The notes: generated from the letters alone by a model not told the origin. Positions 1-8,447 are shown, numbered from the stretch's first letter. The stretch is DNA of 10,588 bases from Mageeibacillus sp. UBA1255 (GCA_002308795.1 DBVV01000104.1:12416-23003); one strand, 5' to 3'. Translations and numbers: made by a program.

Positions 1-23
1 CACTCGGTTCGCCCATTTGCCAT
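1..23 (-). CDS. possible start of a further downstream gene (cut by window edge)
   Basis: An ATG at 21-23 shares its A with the TAA stop of the HD-domain gene (TAATG arrangement), and a GGGAG-type ribosome site lies about 8 bases upstream inside that gene. Only about seven codons (reading MANGRTE) are visible before the edge, so no family can be named. Two other ATGs (14-16, 28-30) in other frames are equally possible on paper. This is inference from spacing only. Confidence 0.25.
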
Positions 24-622
24 TATCCATTCTCCCTCGCCCACGGCACCATGCCTTTTTCGATAGCGTCGTCTACCATTTCAACGACCCTCTCCCACTG
101 GTCAGGCATCCCCTTTTTCACCGGAGCAATTCGTTTGAGCAGATCATCACGCGTCACCTTCGCCAGATGCCATGTATGACCGTCCGTATGGTAATTCAGC
201 AAAAACGGCTGCAGTCGGTCAAGCGCAGCGGCAAACCATCCCTCGTTCGTTGACGGGTCGTCAAACTCTTCCCACAGTTCCCGGAATTCACTGCCCTGCT
301 CCTCGGGAAGAAGCGCAAAAAGCTTGTCCGCGGCGATCCTCTCACGCTCCGCCTTGTCCTTATTTCCTTCCGCATCATAGCAGAACGTATCTCCGGCATA
401 AACTTCCACCAGATCATGGACCAGGCACATTTTTATAACGGTAAGCAGATCGGTCCCCTCGGGAGCATACTCTTTAAGCACGCATGCAAACATAGCCATA
501 TGCCACGAATGCGACGCGTCATCCTCCTGGCGGCTGCGGTCGATCACGATGTTCCGTCTGTAAACAGTTTTCATGCGGTCGATTTCTTTAAGGAAGTTCA
601 GCTGTTCTGAAAATCTGTCCAT
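23..622 (-). CDS. HD-domain hydrolase, YfbR/HDDC2-like (probable 5'-deoxynucleotidase)
   Basis: This 199-aa cytoplasmic protein carries the metal-binding set of the HD superfamily: His38 in SHSWH, the His69-Asp70 doublet in LVHDLVEV, the following Glu73 and Asp78 (VEVYAGD), and a distal Asp135 in ALDRLQP. The order and spacing, and the short all-helical length, match the YfbR/HDDC2 group (COG1896, HD_3). Characterised members dephosphorylate deoxynucleoside 5'-monophosphates using a divalent metal. The exact substrate here is inferred. The ATG at 620-622 is supported by a GGAGG ribosome site (630-634) seven bases upstream. It lies 77 bases after the YfhO gene with no convincing terminator or promoter between them, so co-transcription is likely. 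Family assignment is firm; substrate is not. Confidence 0.88.
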   Translation of the reverse strand: MDRFSEQLNFLKEIDRMKTVYRRNIVIDRSRQEDDASHSWHMAMFACVLKEYAPEGTDLLTVIKMCLVHDLVEVYAGDTFCYDAEGNKDKAERERIAADKLFALLPEEQGSEFRELWEEFDDPSTNEGWFAAALDRLQPFLLNYHTDGHTWHLAKVTRDDLLKRIAPVKKGMPDQWERVVEMVDDAIEKGMVPWARENG

Positions 623-699
623 TTAATATCCTCCGCTCTTCTGCCGTGTGGAACGGCTCCTTATCCACACTTTTATCTGTTGCTATTTTCGCATATTAT

Positions 700-3576
700 T
701 CACTGAAAATCAACAGGAGAGACTAATTCATCATCTGTCACGGTTGCTGTTTTTTTGCGTTTTTTTATTATTTTTGCGGCAATACAAAGTGCGCAGAATA
801 TCAGAGCGGATGCGGACAACACGATCCCGGCTGTCTGCCCTCTTGCCCTGTAGATAAGTTCAACCGTTTTGGCTCCGGCCGGTACGACCGCTGTGAGCAG
901 TCCGTCGGCAAGAGAAGCGGTCTCCACGCGCTTTCCGTCTGCCTTAACGACCCATCCCTGATCATAAGCGACCTGGATAAGCATTGTCCCGCCCTCACCG
1001 GTACTGCCTTCAGGGAGTCTCCCCTTTATGCGGCCAGTTCCGAACCCGGTAATATCGAGCGCCCTTGCCTTGACCGCGTCCATATGTACCTTTAATGCTT
1101 CCGTATCGAGCACATAAAACATAAAACCGTTCGTATTGACGCTGCGAGCGATCTCGATCGTAAACGATATTTTTTCGCCCGGTCCCGCCGAGCCGAGCCG
1201 CTGTATACAGTTGGTCTCGCCTCTGAAAAGTTTTATTGGATCGGATAGTTCGGCGCCGTCACGCACGAACAGTTTCGGGTTCCCTTCCGAACCGTACCCC
1301 GGAAAATACGCGTAAAGCACGCCTCCTTCCGGGAGTTCGACAAGGAAATCGATCAACCCGCCGCTGCCTGCGTAAAAGCCCTTTTCATCCGGTCTTTCGG
1401 ACACGTTCTGCGACAATGACACGGTCACGTTGTTCCTGTCCAGCTGCTTGAATACGTTGCGGTCGATCCCCGAGCACAGCTTTATAAGCTCATTCTGATT
1501 GCTGAAATAATTGCCCTTCAGCGTAAGTTCCGACGGGTCTCCGCTCATTATGAACGGACCCGGAACGGCGTATTCATTTCTGTAAATATCCACGTCGAAC
1601 GCTCCGGATACGCTGCCGATCTTAAGGTATTCCGCAGGCGGAACTGTAGAGCCCGTTTCGATGAGCTCATCTTCGTCCCATAAATAAATATTGCGGCCGT
1701 TCAGGAAATAGTTCATGCCGAAAAGGCTGTCGGTAACAGCTGTGGCGCCGAAATCGAGATTCCACAGATACGCACACGAATAGCCGAACTTATCCAGGAA
1801 TGTATTGACGCTGCGGTTGAATGCCGAACTGTAATGCGCCATTGACCGGTAGCCCAGACCGATCGCTTCGTTGTAGCTTCGGGAGAAGTTCCTGCTGATG
1901 CCTGAAAAACCGGTAAGCCCCTGTTCTTTCATATCTTTTCTGATCGCGGTCAATACCTCCCCGATTTCTTTTCTGTAATCGACGTATGCGCTTGCGTCCT
2001 CATAATGGTGTGCGCGGTCAAGTCCTTTCAGAAGGGGCTCCCAGTGGTATTTTTCTTCGTTTACAGACGGTGCGATCAGTATCAGCGACAATGCTCCGGC
2101 AGCGAATATTTTTGCGAATGCCGCGGCTTTTTTGAACTTCAGCTCCGTTGTTTTTCTTTTTGCTTTAATGACAAGTGAGCAGCAGATAAATATGGCGGAA
2201 TAGATCAGTACGAGAGTAAGCTGCCTGCGGACGTGCGACGGATCCGGTGCATCATGCTTCATTTTTACAGCCGCCGTTCCGAGCGCGAAAAGCAAAGCGA
2301 TAACACCGGCGATATTGCCCGGGCTCTGCCTGGACATTGACAACACACCGCGAAAAGCCAGGAATACGGCGAAGAACGTCAATACGAACGTCCAGCGGTA
2401 CGGGAACCAGTTCGGATGCTGGAAAATGTGCCATGCATTGTCCAGTTCGGAAAACATGGTAGAAAATAACAGAAATACCGTTATGACGCCGGCGGAAATG
2501 CGCGTTCTTGCCTTGATGCGTCTGTTCATGAAGAACAGCGGTACTCCTATCGCGACCGCCGCGCCGGAGTAGAAGAACGGTGCCGCTTTGTTCGTGATGC
2601 CGTCGTATTCGCCGATGAACAGCTTGCGGATGAATTCGGTGAATGAATAGTTCCAGTCGGACGGATAGCCGCTGTTGGTTCCGCCGATCTTACCCTCGAG
2701 AAGCGAAAAGAATGCGGGAAGCACGATGAAGGCGGATATTGCCGCAGCAAGCGCTGCGGAAAGAACGTACCTCACGATGCGGCTCATATAAAAACGTATG
2801 CGAGTACTGCGGTCAAGCACAGATTCCTCGTACGTCTTCCTGCGGTCGATCAGGTAGAAGACGAGATATATCACCGAAAATACGCCGCACATGAATGCCA
2901 CGTAGTAATTTGCGATGAATATATATGCGAAGCTCGCGATAAGGCCTGCCATCCGCCCTTTTTCGACCACTTCTTCTGTGAAGTAGAGTATCAGGGGCAA
3001 TACTATTACGCCGTCGAGCCACATCACGCACATCGAGTATACGCAGTTATACGAGCAGAGTGCGTAAAGCGTCGAGAACAGGAGCACGATACCGGCGCGG
3101 ACAATGTTTCGTACGAAGCTCTGATCGTACCTGAACGCGGGCGCGGTCTTCACCGTACGCATGAGGAAACGGTGCAGGAACACCGCCATTGTCAGCCCGC
3201 AGAGGCCGATCTTCAGCACCGTCAGGAACAGTATCCCGGCGGGCAGATAGCGGTCAGGGCAGAAGACGGTCAACATTGACAGCGGGCTCGATGAGTAATA
3301 TGCGAAAACGCCTGAATAATTCCCGCCCAGCACTTTTCCCCAGTTGAAGTAAATATCGCTAAGAGAACGGATGTGCTTGAGCCCCGCCAGAAACTCCACG
3401 TATTGACCGGACATATCCATGATCAGTACGGATTTTTCTCCGAACGGGTACATCCCGTATGAAGCGAATATCGACAGTGCCGTAAGCGCAGGAATGAAGA
3501 ACGCCGCAGCAAACAAGAGCGCTTTTAGCGGTATCTCTCTCCTGTTCAGTATTCCGCGCTTCGTTTTAAGCTTCAT
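700..3576 (-). CDS. YfhO-family multi-pass membrane protein (GT-C-like glycosyltransferase)
   Basis: This is a 958-aa integral membrane protein. A short basic N-terminus leads into about twelve hydrophobic segments within residues 18-503. A large extracytoplasmic region follows (about 505-915), then one last membrane span (about 916-937) and a basic stop-transfer KKRKK with a short tail. Family hallmarks are the YPFGEKS...D54-MSGQY stretch after the first span (acidic residue in the first outer loop, as in GT-C enzymes), PNWFPYRW (388-395), and near the end a YDQGW...DGK block typical of YfhO. Known relatives in Bacillus and Listeria decorate lipoteichoic acid with sugars from polyprenyl-phosphate donors; the acceptor here is unknown. 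The ATG overlaps the stop of the HAD gene (ATGA, 3573-3576) and has GGAGG at 3583-3587, six bases upstream, indicating translational coupling. Confidence 0.88.
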   Translation of the reverse strand: MKLKTKRGILNRREIPLKALLFAAAFFIPALTALSIFASYGMYPFGEKSVLIMDMSGQYVEFLAGLKHIRSLSDIYFNWGKVLGGNYSGVFAYYSSSPLSMLTVFCPDRYLPAGILFLTVLKIGLCGLTMAVFLHRFLMRTVKTAPAFRYDQSFVRNIVRAGIVLLFSTLYALCSYNCVYSMCVMWLDGVIVLPLILYFTEEVVEKGRMAGLIASFAYIFIANYYVAFMCGVFSVIYLVFYLIDRRKTYEESVLDRSTRIRFYMSRIVRYVLSAALAAAISAFIVLPAFFSLLEGKIGGTNSGYPSDWNYSFTEFIRKLFIGEYDGITNKAAPFFYSGAAVAIGVPLFFMNRRIKARTRISAGVITVFLLFSTMFSELDNAWHIFQHPNWFPYRWTFVLTFFAVFLAFRGVLSMSRQSPGNIAGVIALLFALGTAAVKMKHDAPDPSHVRRQLTLVLIYSAIFICCSLVIKAKRKTTELKFKKAAAFAKIFAAGALSLILIAPSVNEEKYHWEPLLKGLDRAHHYEDASAYVDYRKEIGEVLTAIRKDMKEQGLTGFSGISRNFSRSYNEAIGLGYRSMAHYSSAFNRSVNTFLDKFGYSCAYLWNLDFGATAVTDSLFGMNYFLNGRNIYLWDEDELIETGSTVPPAEYLKIGSVSGAFDVDIYRNEYAVPGPFIMSGDPSELTLKGNYFSNQNELIKLCSGIDRNVFKQLDRNNVTVSLSQNVSERPDEKGFYAGSGGLIDFLVELPEGGVLYAYFPGYGSEGNPKLFVRDGAELSDPIKLFRGETNCIQRLGSAGPGEKISFTIEIARSVNTNGFMFYVLDTEALKVHMDAVKARALDITGFGTGRIKGRLPEGSTGEGGTMLIQVAYDQGWVVKADGKRVETASLADGLLTAVVPAGAKTVELIYRARGQTAGIVLSASALIFCALCIAAKIIKKRKKTATVTDDELVSPVDFQ

Positions 3577-4385
3577 TCAGCGCCTCCGTAAAGGTAAGCC
3601 AGGTCGTGTATGATCTCCGGGAACGCGCCCTGCGTCACTGTATTATCTGTTACGTGACCGGCTATTTTTTTGAGCTCCGGTATAGCGTTACCGACCGCAA
3701 AACTGTCGTCTGCCACACGGAACATAGAAATATCGCCGTCGCAGTCTCCGACGGTAATGAGCAGTTTCGCTCCGGTCAATTTTTTGATCTTTTTTACGCC
3801 GTATGCTTTATCGATCCCGGGCCGCGTCAATTCGAAGCAGTTTCTGGAGTTGGACAATATATTTGCTCTTCCCGCCAGTATGCGTACCGCTTCTTCCGGC
3901 ACCCAGTCGTCTGACGGCTGAGCCTTGTAAACAACAAGTTTATATACCGGCGTTTTTATTTTTGCCCTTGCCGCGGCGAAGTCAGCCGGATCCGCCGTGT
4001 CGAATCCGATCCGCAGGTCTTCCGATACGATATCCGCTCGTCTCAGCGCCATCCCTGCGATCAGGTCTTCAAGGAGGACGTAATAATCGTCGTCCATCGG
4101 ATTTTTCTCTAATATTTCGTCTTTTTCGAAGTCGTATATCATGCCGCTGTTCATGCACGCCGCCGGTGCGTTGGGCGTAAAAGGCAGATTTCCGCCGTTC
4201 AGCAGCCTTCCGTCGCGTCCTGAACACAGTGTGAATTTACCGCCGCGCTTCATAAAGTAGTCGATCGCGGGGACGTTCGCGGGGGCGATCCCGTGGCTGT
4301 ACAGTGTTCCGTCAAAATCGGTGCAGATCAGTATTCCTGTAAAATCCGGCTCTTTTTTGAAATCGAAATTCATTTCGCTCATCAT
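3573..4385 (-). CDS. HAD-superfamily phosphatase, Cof/YidA type
   Basis: This 270-aa soluble protein has all four HAD motifs: motif I DFDGT (Asp23 nucleophile, Asp25 acid/base), motif II Ser55 in TLCSGR, motif III Lys193 in GIDKAYG, and motif IV GDCDGDISMF (Asp214, Asp218). The long stretch between motifs II and III fits the C2-type cap of Cof-like phosphatases, which act on small sugar or cofactor phosphates. Motif IV has Gly where most family members have Asn before the last Asp (GDxxND). Two tandem ATGs (4380-4385) open the frame, with only a weak purine site (GGGGCG) before them; ATG at 4371 is an alternative. It is first in a two-gene coupled pair with the YfhO gene. No clear promoter lies in the 55 bases behind the tRNA terminator. 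The substrate cannot be deduced. Confidence 0.88.
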   Translation of the reverse strand: MMSEMNFDFKKEPDFTGILICTDFDGTLYSHGIAPANVPAIDYFMKRGGKFTLCSGRDGRLLNGGNLPFTPNAPAACMNSGMIYDFEKDEILEKNPMDDDYYVLLEDLIAGMALRRADIVSEDLRIGFDTADPADFAAARAKIKTPVYKLVVYKAQPSDDWVPEEAVRILAGRANILSNSRNCFELTRPGIDKAYGVKKIKKLTGAKLLITVGDCDGDISMFRVADDSFAVGNAIPELKKIAGHVTDNTVTQGAFPEIIHDLAYLYGGAE

Positions 4386-4440
4386 CCACGCCCCGCTGCT
4401 TTTGCAATGATACAGACCGGCCTAGCGCCCGGACTGCTTC

Positions 4441-4478
4441 TTAAAAAATATAGCCACCGCTTTTGTAACGATGGCTAT
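4441..4478 (-). terminator. Rho-independent terminator after tRNA-Gln
   Basis: On the minus strand ATAGCCATCG and CGGTGGCTAT pair over 10 bp (one T-G wobble) around a 9-base loop, followed by ATTTTTT. It begins four bases after the tRNA, so it ends the tRNA transcript and any read-through from the lipoprotein gene. Confidence 0.92.
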
Positions 4479-4482
4479 GTGA

Positions 4483-4554
4483 CTGGGATGGCAAGATTCG
4501 GACTTGCGAATGCCAGAGTCAAAGTCTGGTGCCTTACCGCTTGGCTACACCCCA
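4483..4554 (-). tRNA. tRNA-Gln (anticodon TTG)
   Basis: A complete 72-nt cloverleaf can be folded by eye. The 7-bp acceptor is TGGGGTG/CATCCCA (one G-T pair). The D arm is GCC-AAGCGGTAA-GGC. The anticodon arm is CCAGA-CTTTGAC-TCTGG, with anticodon TTG at 4520-4522. The T arm is GCAAG-TCCGAAT-CTTGC, and the discriminator is G. The U1-A72 first pair and G73 are typical identity elements of bacterial tRNA-Gln. The CCA tail is not encoded (TCA follows), so it must be added by tRNA nucleotidyltransferase. It decodes CAA and, by wobble, CAG. Confidence 0.97.
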
Positions 4555-4566
4555 ACGGCTAGGCGG

Positions 4567-4595
4567 ATTATATAATAATCTTGGCTGGGTGTCAA
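4567..4595 (-). promoter_or_regulatory. consensus sigma-A promoter of tRNA-Gln
   Basis: A perfect -35 (TTGACA, 4590-4595) and perfect -10 (TATAAT, 4567-4572) are separated by exactly 17 bases. Transcription should start near 4560, giving a leader of only about six bases before the tRNA. The -35 hexamer contains the TGA stop codon (4592-4594) of the upstream lipoprotein gene. Confidence 0.93.
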
Positions 4596-5794
4596 GGAGC
4601 GATACCCGGCAGCGTCTCGATAAACGCCTTCAGCGCCGCAGCGTCCCGCTTATGCGCATTGGCAGAAGGATGGCCGAGCGAAGACGCATCCATCTCCATC
4701 TTGAACGAATAGAGCTTTGCCGCCTCGCCTCCCAGCTCCGAAAGTGCCTGAAGAGTATGGCTGCTGTGATCCGCGCGCATAGAGTTATACACCCAGACAA
4801 CAGGCACGTCATTGCCGTAAAACGATCTGATCTCACCGATCAGCGTCTTCACCGCATCGATATATTTAGCAGGATCTGAACTCATGGTTGCGTCGTTCGT
4901 ACCCAGATTAACGATGACTGCATTCGGAACACGCACAGGCTCGTACGCCGTCTTAGCTGACCTGTAGCGGTCAAGCATCTTATAAACGTCTGGCATGGTT
5001 TCGTTGACGTAACCCTTGACCATGCCGATACCGGTAACGGAAACGATGCTGTGATCCGCGTTCATTGACCTCGACAGCAGGAATGGATAGCCCATCGTAG
5101 CGTCGGTGTTCGTGCCCGCATCTGCTTTAGCATTTGTCCCGTACCCGGACGTGATACTGTCGCCTACAAATTCAAAATAAAGTTGATTATCAGCGGGGCG
5201 TTCGAGGAGCGTCCCGTGCATTTTCACGGTTTTAAGCATCAGCAGGCATTGCCGGATCTCCGACTGGCGGAACACTTCGACGAGGTGGCTGCCTCTGGGA
5301 ACGTCTTTCAGTATCTGCGTGTTTTTGCTTGCTTTTATTACGTCCGCCTGGCGCTCGCCGTCGAGGAACACGGTCAGGTAGCATTCTCCCGGAACGGTCG
5401 TTTCGAGATACACGTCTCCTTCAAACGCGGCCCGGAATGCAAAGCCGCTGCCCGACCAGTCGCACGTCACCCCTTTTTCTTTCACTTCGTGCCTGCCGTA
5501 CACCTTGAAGCTGTTAATGTGCTCCGAAAGCGGATAAACGTTGTCAATGAACAGTTCTTCGGGGAGTTCGGTCGGTGCAGGAGTTGGAGTCGCGTCCGGA
5601 GTCTTTTCCGCCGCCTGAGTTGACGTCGTCAATACTTCCGCAGAGCGGTCAATGACAGTCCCGCTCCCGTCCGTCCTGTTACTGCACCCTGTCGCGAGCG
5701 ACAGCAGCATTATCGCAGCAAGCGCCGCGCACGTAATTGTCCGGACAATGATTCCGGCCCGTTCGGATCGAGTAGTGTTTTTAGCCATGTTCAT
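4592..5794 (-). CDS. secreted SGNH/GDSL esterase lipoprotein, carbohydrate esterase family 2-like
   Basis: This is a 400-aa protein from the ATG at 5792-5794. Its signal peptide is hydrophobic, with a lipobox-type LATGC (acylated Cys37), then a Thr/Pro-rich spacer (about residues 55-80). An all-beta region follows (about 85-195), then an SGNH domain: block I GDSITSGYG (211-219, catalytic Ser213), block III NLGTND (296-301) and block V GHPSANAH with the probable catalytic His375. The beta domain plus SGNH layout and the GYG...GYP context match CE2 acetyl esterases, which deacetylate plant or other polysaccharides. The usual Asp three residues before the His is replaced by Ser, in keeping with the Ser-His dyad known in CE2. 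It is probably anchored outside the cell membrane. A TTG at 5798-5800 extends the frame by two codons but abuts the ribosome site. The substrate is unproven. Confidence 0.88.
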   Translation of the reverse strand: MNMAKNTTRSERAGIIVRTITCAALAAIMLLSLATGCSNRTDGSGTVIDRSAEVLTTSTQAAEKTPDATPTPAPTELPEELFIDNVYPLSEHINSFKVYGRHEVKEKGVTCDWSGSGFAFRAAFEGDVYLETTVPGECYLTVFLDGERQADVIKASKNTQILKDVPRGSHLVEVFRQSEIRQCLLMLKTVKMHGTLLERPADNQLYFEFVGDSITSGYGTNAKADAGTNTDATMGYPFLLSRSMNADHSIVSVTGIGMVKGYVNETMPDVYKMLDRYRSAKTAYEPVRVPNAVIVNLGTNDATMSSDPAKYIDAVKTLIGEIRSFYGNDVPVVWVYNSMRADHSSHTLQALSELGGEAAKLYSFKMEMDASSLGHPSANAHKRDAAALKAFIETLPGIAP

Positions 5795-5800
5795 GCCCAA

Positions 5801-5808
5801 CTCCCCTT
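5801..5808 (-). promoter_or_regulatory. ribosome binding site deciding the esterase start
   Basis: AAGGGGAG on the minus strand ends six bases before the ATG at 5792-5794 but directly touches the in-frame TTG at 5798-5800. It therefore favours the ATG. Confidence 0.75.
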
Positions 5809-5832
5809 AAAACTGTACTTGAATCTATTTAA

Positions 5833-5861
5833 ATTATATATTATTTTCGCCTCGTCGTAAA
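5833..5861 (-). promoter_or_regulatory. probable promoter of the esterase lipoprotein
   Basis: TATAAT (5833-5838) lies 17 bases from TTTACG (5856-5861, four of six matches to TTGACA). The -35 is inside the last codons of clpB and the predicted start is near 5826, about 30 bases before the ATG. No terminator hairpin is seen after clpB, so read-through may also occur. Confidence 0.55.
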
Positions 5862-8447
5862 CCCGCCGTCTGCGCCGGTGTCAACGACGATCGTGTCTCC
5901 CATATCGAAATCGCCTGACAGCATTGCCCTCGCGATGACCGTCTCGACTTTTGCCTGCAGATACCTTTTGAGCGGCCGTGCGCCGTAAAGCGGATCATAC
6001 CCCTCTTCGATAATCTTTTCAACAGCCTCAGGAGTGATCTCAAGATCGAGCGATTTCTCTTTCAGCCTGCTTCTAAGCGACGCTATCAGCAGCTGAATGA
6101 TCCTGCCTATATCGTCTTTGGTAAGCGGCTTGTAATATACGATCTCGTCAAGCCTGTTAAGGAACTCCGGCCGGAACGTTCTCGAGAGCAGTGCGCTCAC
6201 GCTGTTTCTGGCTTCCTCGGAGATCTCGCCGTCCGGGCCGATGCCTTCCAGCAGATAATCTGAGCCGAGGTTACTCGTCATGATTATAATCGTGTTTTTG
6301 AAATCTACCGTTCTGCCCTGCGAATCGGTGATCCGTCCGTCGTCAAGCACCTGCAGCAGTATATTGAAGACGTCCGGATGTGCCTTTTCGATCTCGTCGA
6401 ACAGTACCACCGAGTACGGTTTACGCCTTACGGCCTCCGTAAGCTGGCCGCCCTCGTCGTAACCGACGTATCCCGGAGGCGCACCTACGAGCCTTGACAC
6501 GCTGAACTTCTCCATATATTCGCTCATATCGATCCTGACGATATTGTGCTCGTCGTCGAACAGCGCCTCCGCGAGCGCTTTTGCGAGCTCCGTTTTACCG
6601 ACGCCCGTAGGTCCTAAGAACATGAACGAACCGATAGGTCTGTTGGGATCCGAAATACCGGCTCTTGACCGCAGTATCGCCTCGCTGACCTTCTGCACCG
6701 CCTCGTCCTGACCGATCACACGCTTATGCAGTATTTCGTCCAGATGGAGCACTTTCTCTCGCTCGCCTTCCATCAGCTTCGCCACCGGTATACCCGTCCA
6801 GCGCGCCACGATACCCGCGATCTCATCGGCTGTCACAGTGTTGCGGACAAGCTTCACGTCTCCCGCTGACTGCTCGCTGCGTTTTTCCGCTTCTGCAAGC
6901 CGCGCGGTAAGTTCAGGGAGCTTACCGTATCTGAGCTTAGCCGCAAGCTCATATTCGTAATTACGGGAAGCATTTTCGATCTCGCCGTTCACAGCGTCGA
7001 TCTCCTCTTTGATCTTTTTAACGCTGTCAATATCCTGCTTTTCAGCTTCCCAGTCCGCCTTCATCGCGTTGAATTTGTCCTTGGATTCGGCAAGTTCAGA
7101 ACGCAGTGCCTCGAGCCGCTCCTGCGAAAGCTTGTCCGTTTCTTTCTTAAGCGCGGTCTCTTCGATCTCGAGCTGCATGATTTTTCTGCGCAGGTCGTCG
7201 AGTTCCTGAGGCATCGAATCGATTTCGGTACGGATCATCGCGCACGCTTCATCTACCAGGTCGATCGCTTTATCCGGCAGGAACCGGTCGGTTATGTACC
7301 TGTGGGAAAGCGTTGCGGCGGCGACAAGTGCTCCGTCATGTATTTTTACGCCGTGGAATATCTCGTATTTTTCTTTCAGGCCTCTCAGGATCGAGATCGT
7401 GTCTTCAACCGTGGGCTCGTCAACAAGTACCTGCTGGAACCTTCTCTCGAGCGCAGCGTCCTTCTCGATATACTTCCTGTATTCGTCGAGCGTCGTCGCG
7501 CCTATGCAGTGGAGTTCGCCTCTCGCGAGCATTGGTTTTAACAGGTTTCCGGCATCCATCGCACCATCGGTCTTACCTGCTCCGACGATCGTATGAAGTT
7601 CATCTATGAACAGTATCACGCGGCCTTCCGATTTCCGCACTTCCTCCAGCACCGCCTTGAGCCTCTCCTCGAACTCACCACGGTATTTAGCACCTGCGAT
7701 CAATGCGCCCATATCCAGCGAAATGATCGTCTTATTTTTAAGTCCCTCCGGCACGTCGCCGGCAACGATCCTCTGCGCCAGACCCTCAGCTATAGCTGTC
7801 TTGCCCACGCCCGGTTCGCCGATCAGTACGGGGTTGTTTTTCGTCTTACGAGACAGGATACGGATGACGTTACGGATCTCATTGTCCCTGCCGATCACAG
7901 GATCAAGTTTCTGTGCTCTGGCGCGTTCGACCAGGTCTGTGCCGTATTTTTTCAGCGCGTCGTACGTACTCTCAGGGTCGTCGCTGGTTATTCGTCCGTT
8001 TTTTACGCCTTCCAGCGCTTTTACGAACCCGGTCCTGTCGACCCCGTATTTTTTCAGCAGTTTCGACACGTTCTGCGATGGTCTTTCGATGATACCGAGC
8101 ATGATATGCTCCACCGAAACGTATTCGTCCTTCGCTTTTTCGGCGATCGACGCGGCCAATGAAAGTGCTTTATCCGTTTCGGGGGCAATATATATCTTAT
8201 CCGGTTCTCTGCCGCTTCCCTTTACCTTCGGAAGGCTGCGGATGACGTCGTCAAGTTCGCCGAGGATCCGGTCGCCCTCGACACCCATTGTCTTCAGCAG
8301 GCTGCCGATGAGCCCGCCGTCCTGGTCTATCAGCGCGTACAGCAGGTGTTCCTGCGTTATCTGCTGGTTATCGTTCTCTGTAGCGATGTTCTGCGCCGTT
8401 GTCAGCGCCTCCATCGACTTTTTAGTAAATTTATCTGCATTAATCAT
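5841..8447 (-). CDS. clpB: ATP-dependent disaggregase ClpB
   Basis: This 868-aa cytoplasmic Hsp100 chaperone pulls aggregated polypeptides through a hexameric ring, usually together with DnaK. The order is complete. A Clp N-domain (about 1-145) comes first. AAA+ module 1 has Walker A GEPGVGKT (210-217), pore loop KYRGE (254-258), Walker B FIDE (280-283) and Arg fingers 335/336. A coiled-coil middle domain follows (about 405-535). AAA+ module 2 has Walker A GPTGVGKT (612-619), pore loop GYVGY (659-663) and Walker B LFDE (682-685), then the C-terminal domain. The long middle domain separates it from ClpA and ClpC. Length is normal and every motif is intact. The ATG overlaps the RHH gene stop (ATGA, 8444-8447), with AAAGGAG (8458-8464) ten bases upstream, so it should be translated and regulated together with that gene. 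No CIRCE element is present upstream. Confidence 0.98.
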   Translation of the reverse strand: MINADKFTKKSMEALTTAQNIATENDNQQITQEHLLYALIDQDGGLIGSLLKTMGVEGDRILGELDDVIRSLPKVKGSGREPDKIYIAPETDKALSLAASIAEKAKDEYVSVEHIMLGIIERPSQNVSKLLKKYGVDRTGFVKALEGVKNGRITSDDPESTYDALKKYGTDLVERARAQKLDPVIGRDNEIRNVIRILSRKTKNNPVLIGEPGVGKTAIAEGLAQRIVAGDVPEGLKNKTIISLDMGALIAGAKYRGEFEERLKAVLEEVRKSEGRVILFIDELHTIVGAGKTDGAMDAGNLLKPMLARGELHCIGATTLDEYRKYIEKDAALERRFQQVLVDEPTVEDTISILRGLKEKYEIFHGVKIHDGALVAAATLSHRYITDRFLPDKAIDLVDEACAMIRTEIDSMPQELDDLRRKIMQLEIEETALKKETDKLSQERLEALRSELAESKDKFNAMKADWEAEKQDIDSVKKIKEEIDAVNGEIENASRNYEYELAAKLRYGKLPELTARLAEAEKRSEQSAGDVKLVRNTVTADEIAGIVARWTGIPVAKLMEGEREKVLHLDEILHKRVIGQDEAVQKVSEAILRSRAGISDPNRPIGSFMFLGPTGVGKTELAKALAEALFDDEHNIVRIDMSEYMEKFSVSRLVGAPPGYVGYDEGGQLTEAVRRKPYSVVLFDEIEKAHPDVFNILLQVLDDGRITDSQGRTVDFKNTIIIMTSNLGSDYLLEGIGPDGEISEEARNSVSALLSRTFRPEFLNRLDEIVYYKPLTKDDIGRIIQLLIASLRSRLKEKSLDLEITPEAVEKIIEEGYDPLYGARPLKRYLQAKVETVIARAMLSGDFDMGDTIVVDTGADGGFTTRRK

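Noticed and set aside
643..670. Overlapping short hairpins (GCCGT/ACGGC and GTGTGG/CCACAC) in the leader of the HD-domain gene
   Set aside because: Stems are only 5-6 bp, with no T tract and no resemblance to a known riboswitch or terminator. They are mutually exclusive on paper but too weak to claim as an attenuator.
5841..8447. Possibility that the Hsp100 gene is clpC or clpA
   Set aside because: The middle domain of about 130 residues and the two-AAA+ layout with the ClpB-type N-domain fit ClpB; ClpC and ClpA have a short or no middle domain.
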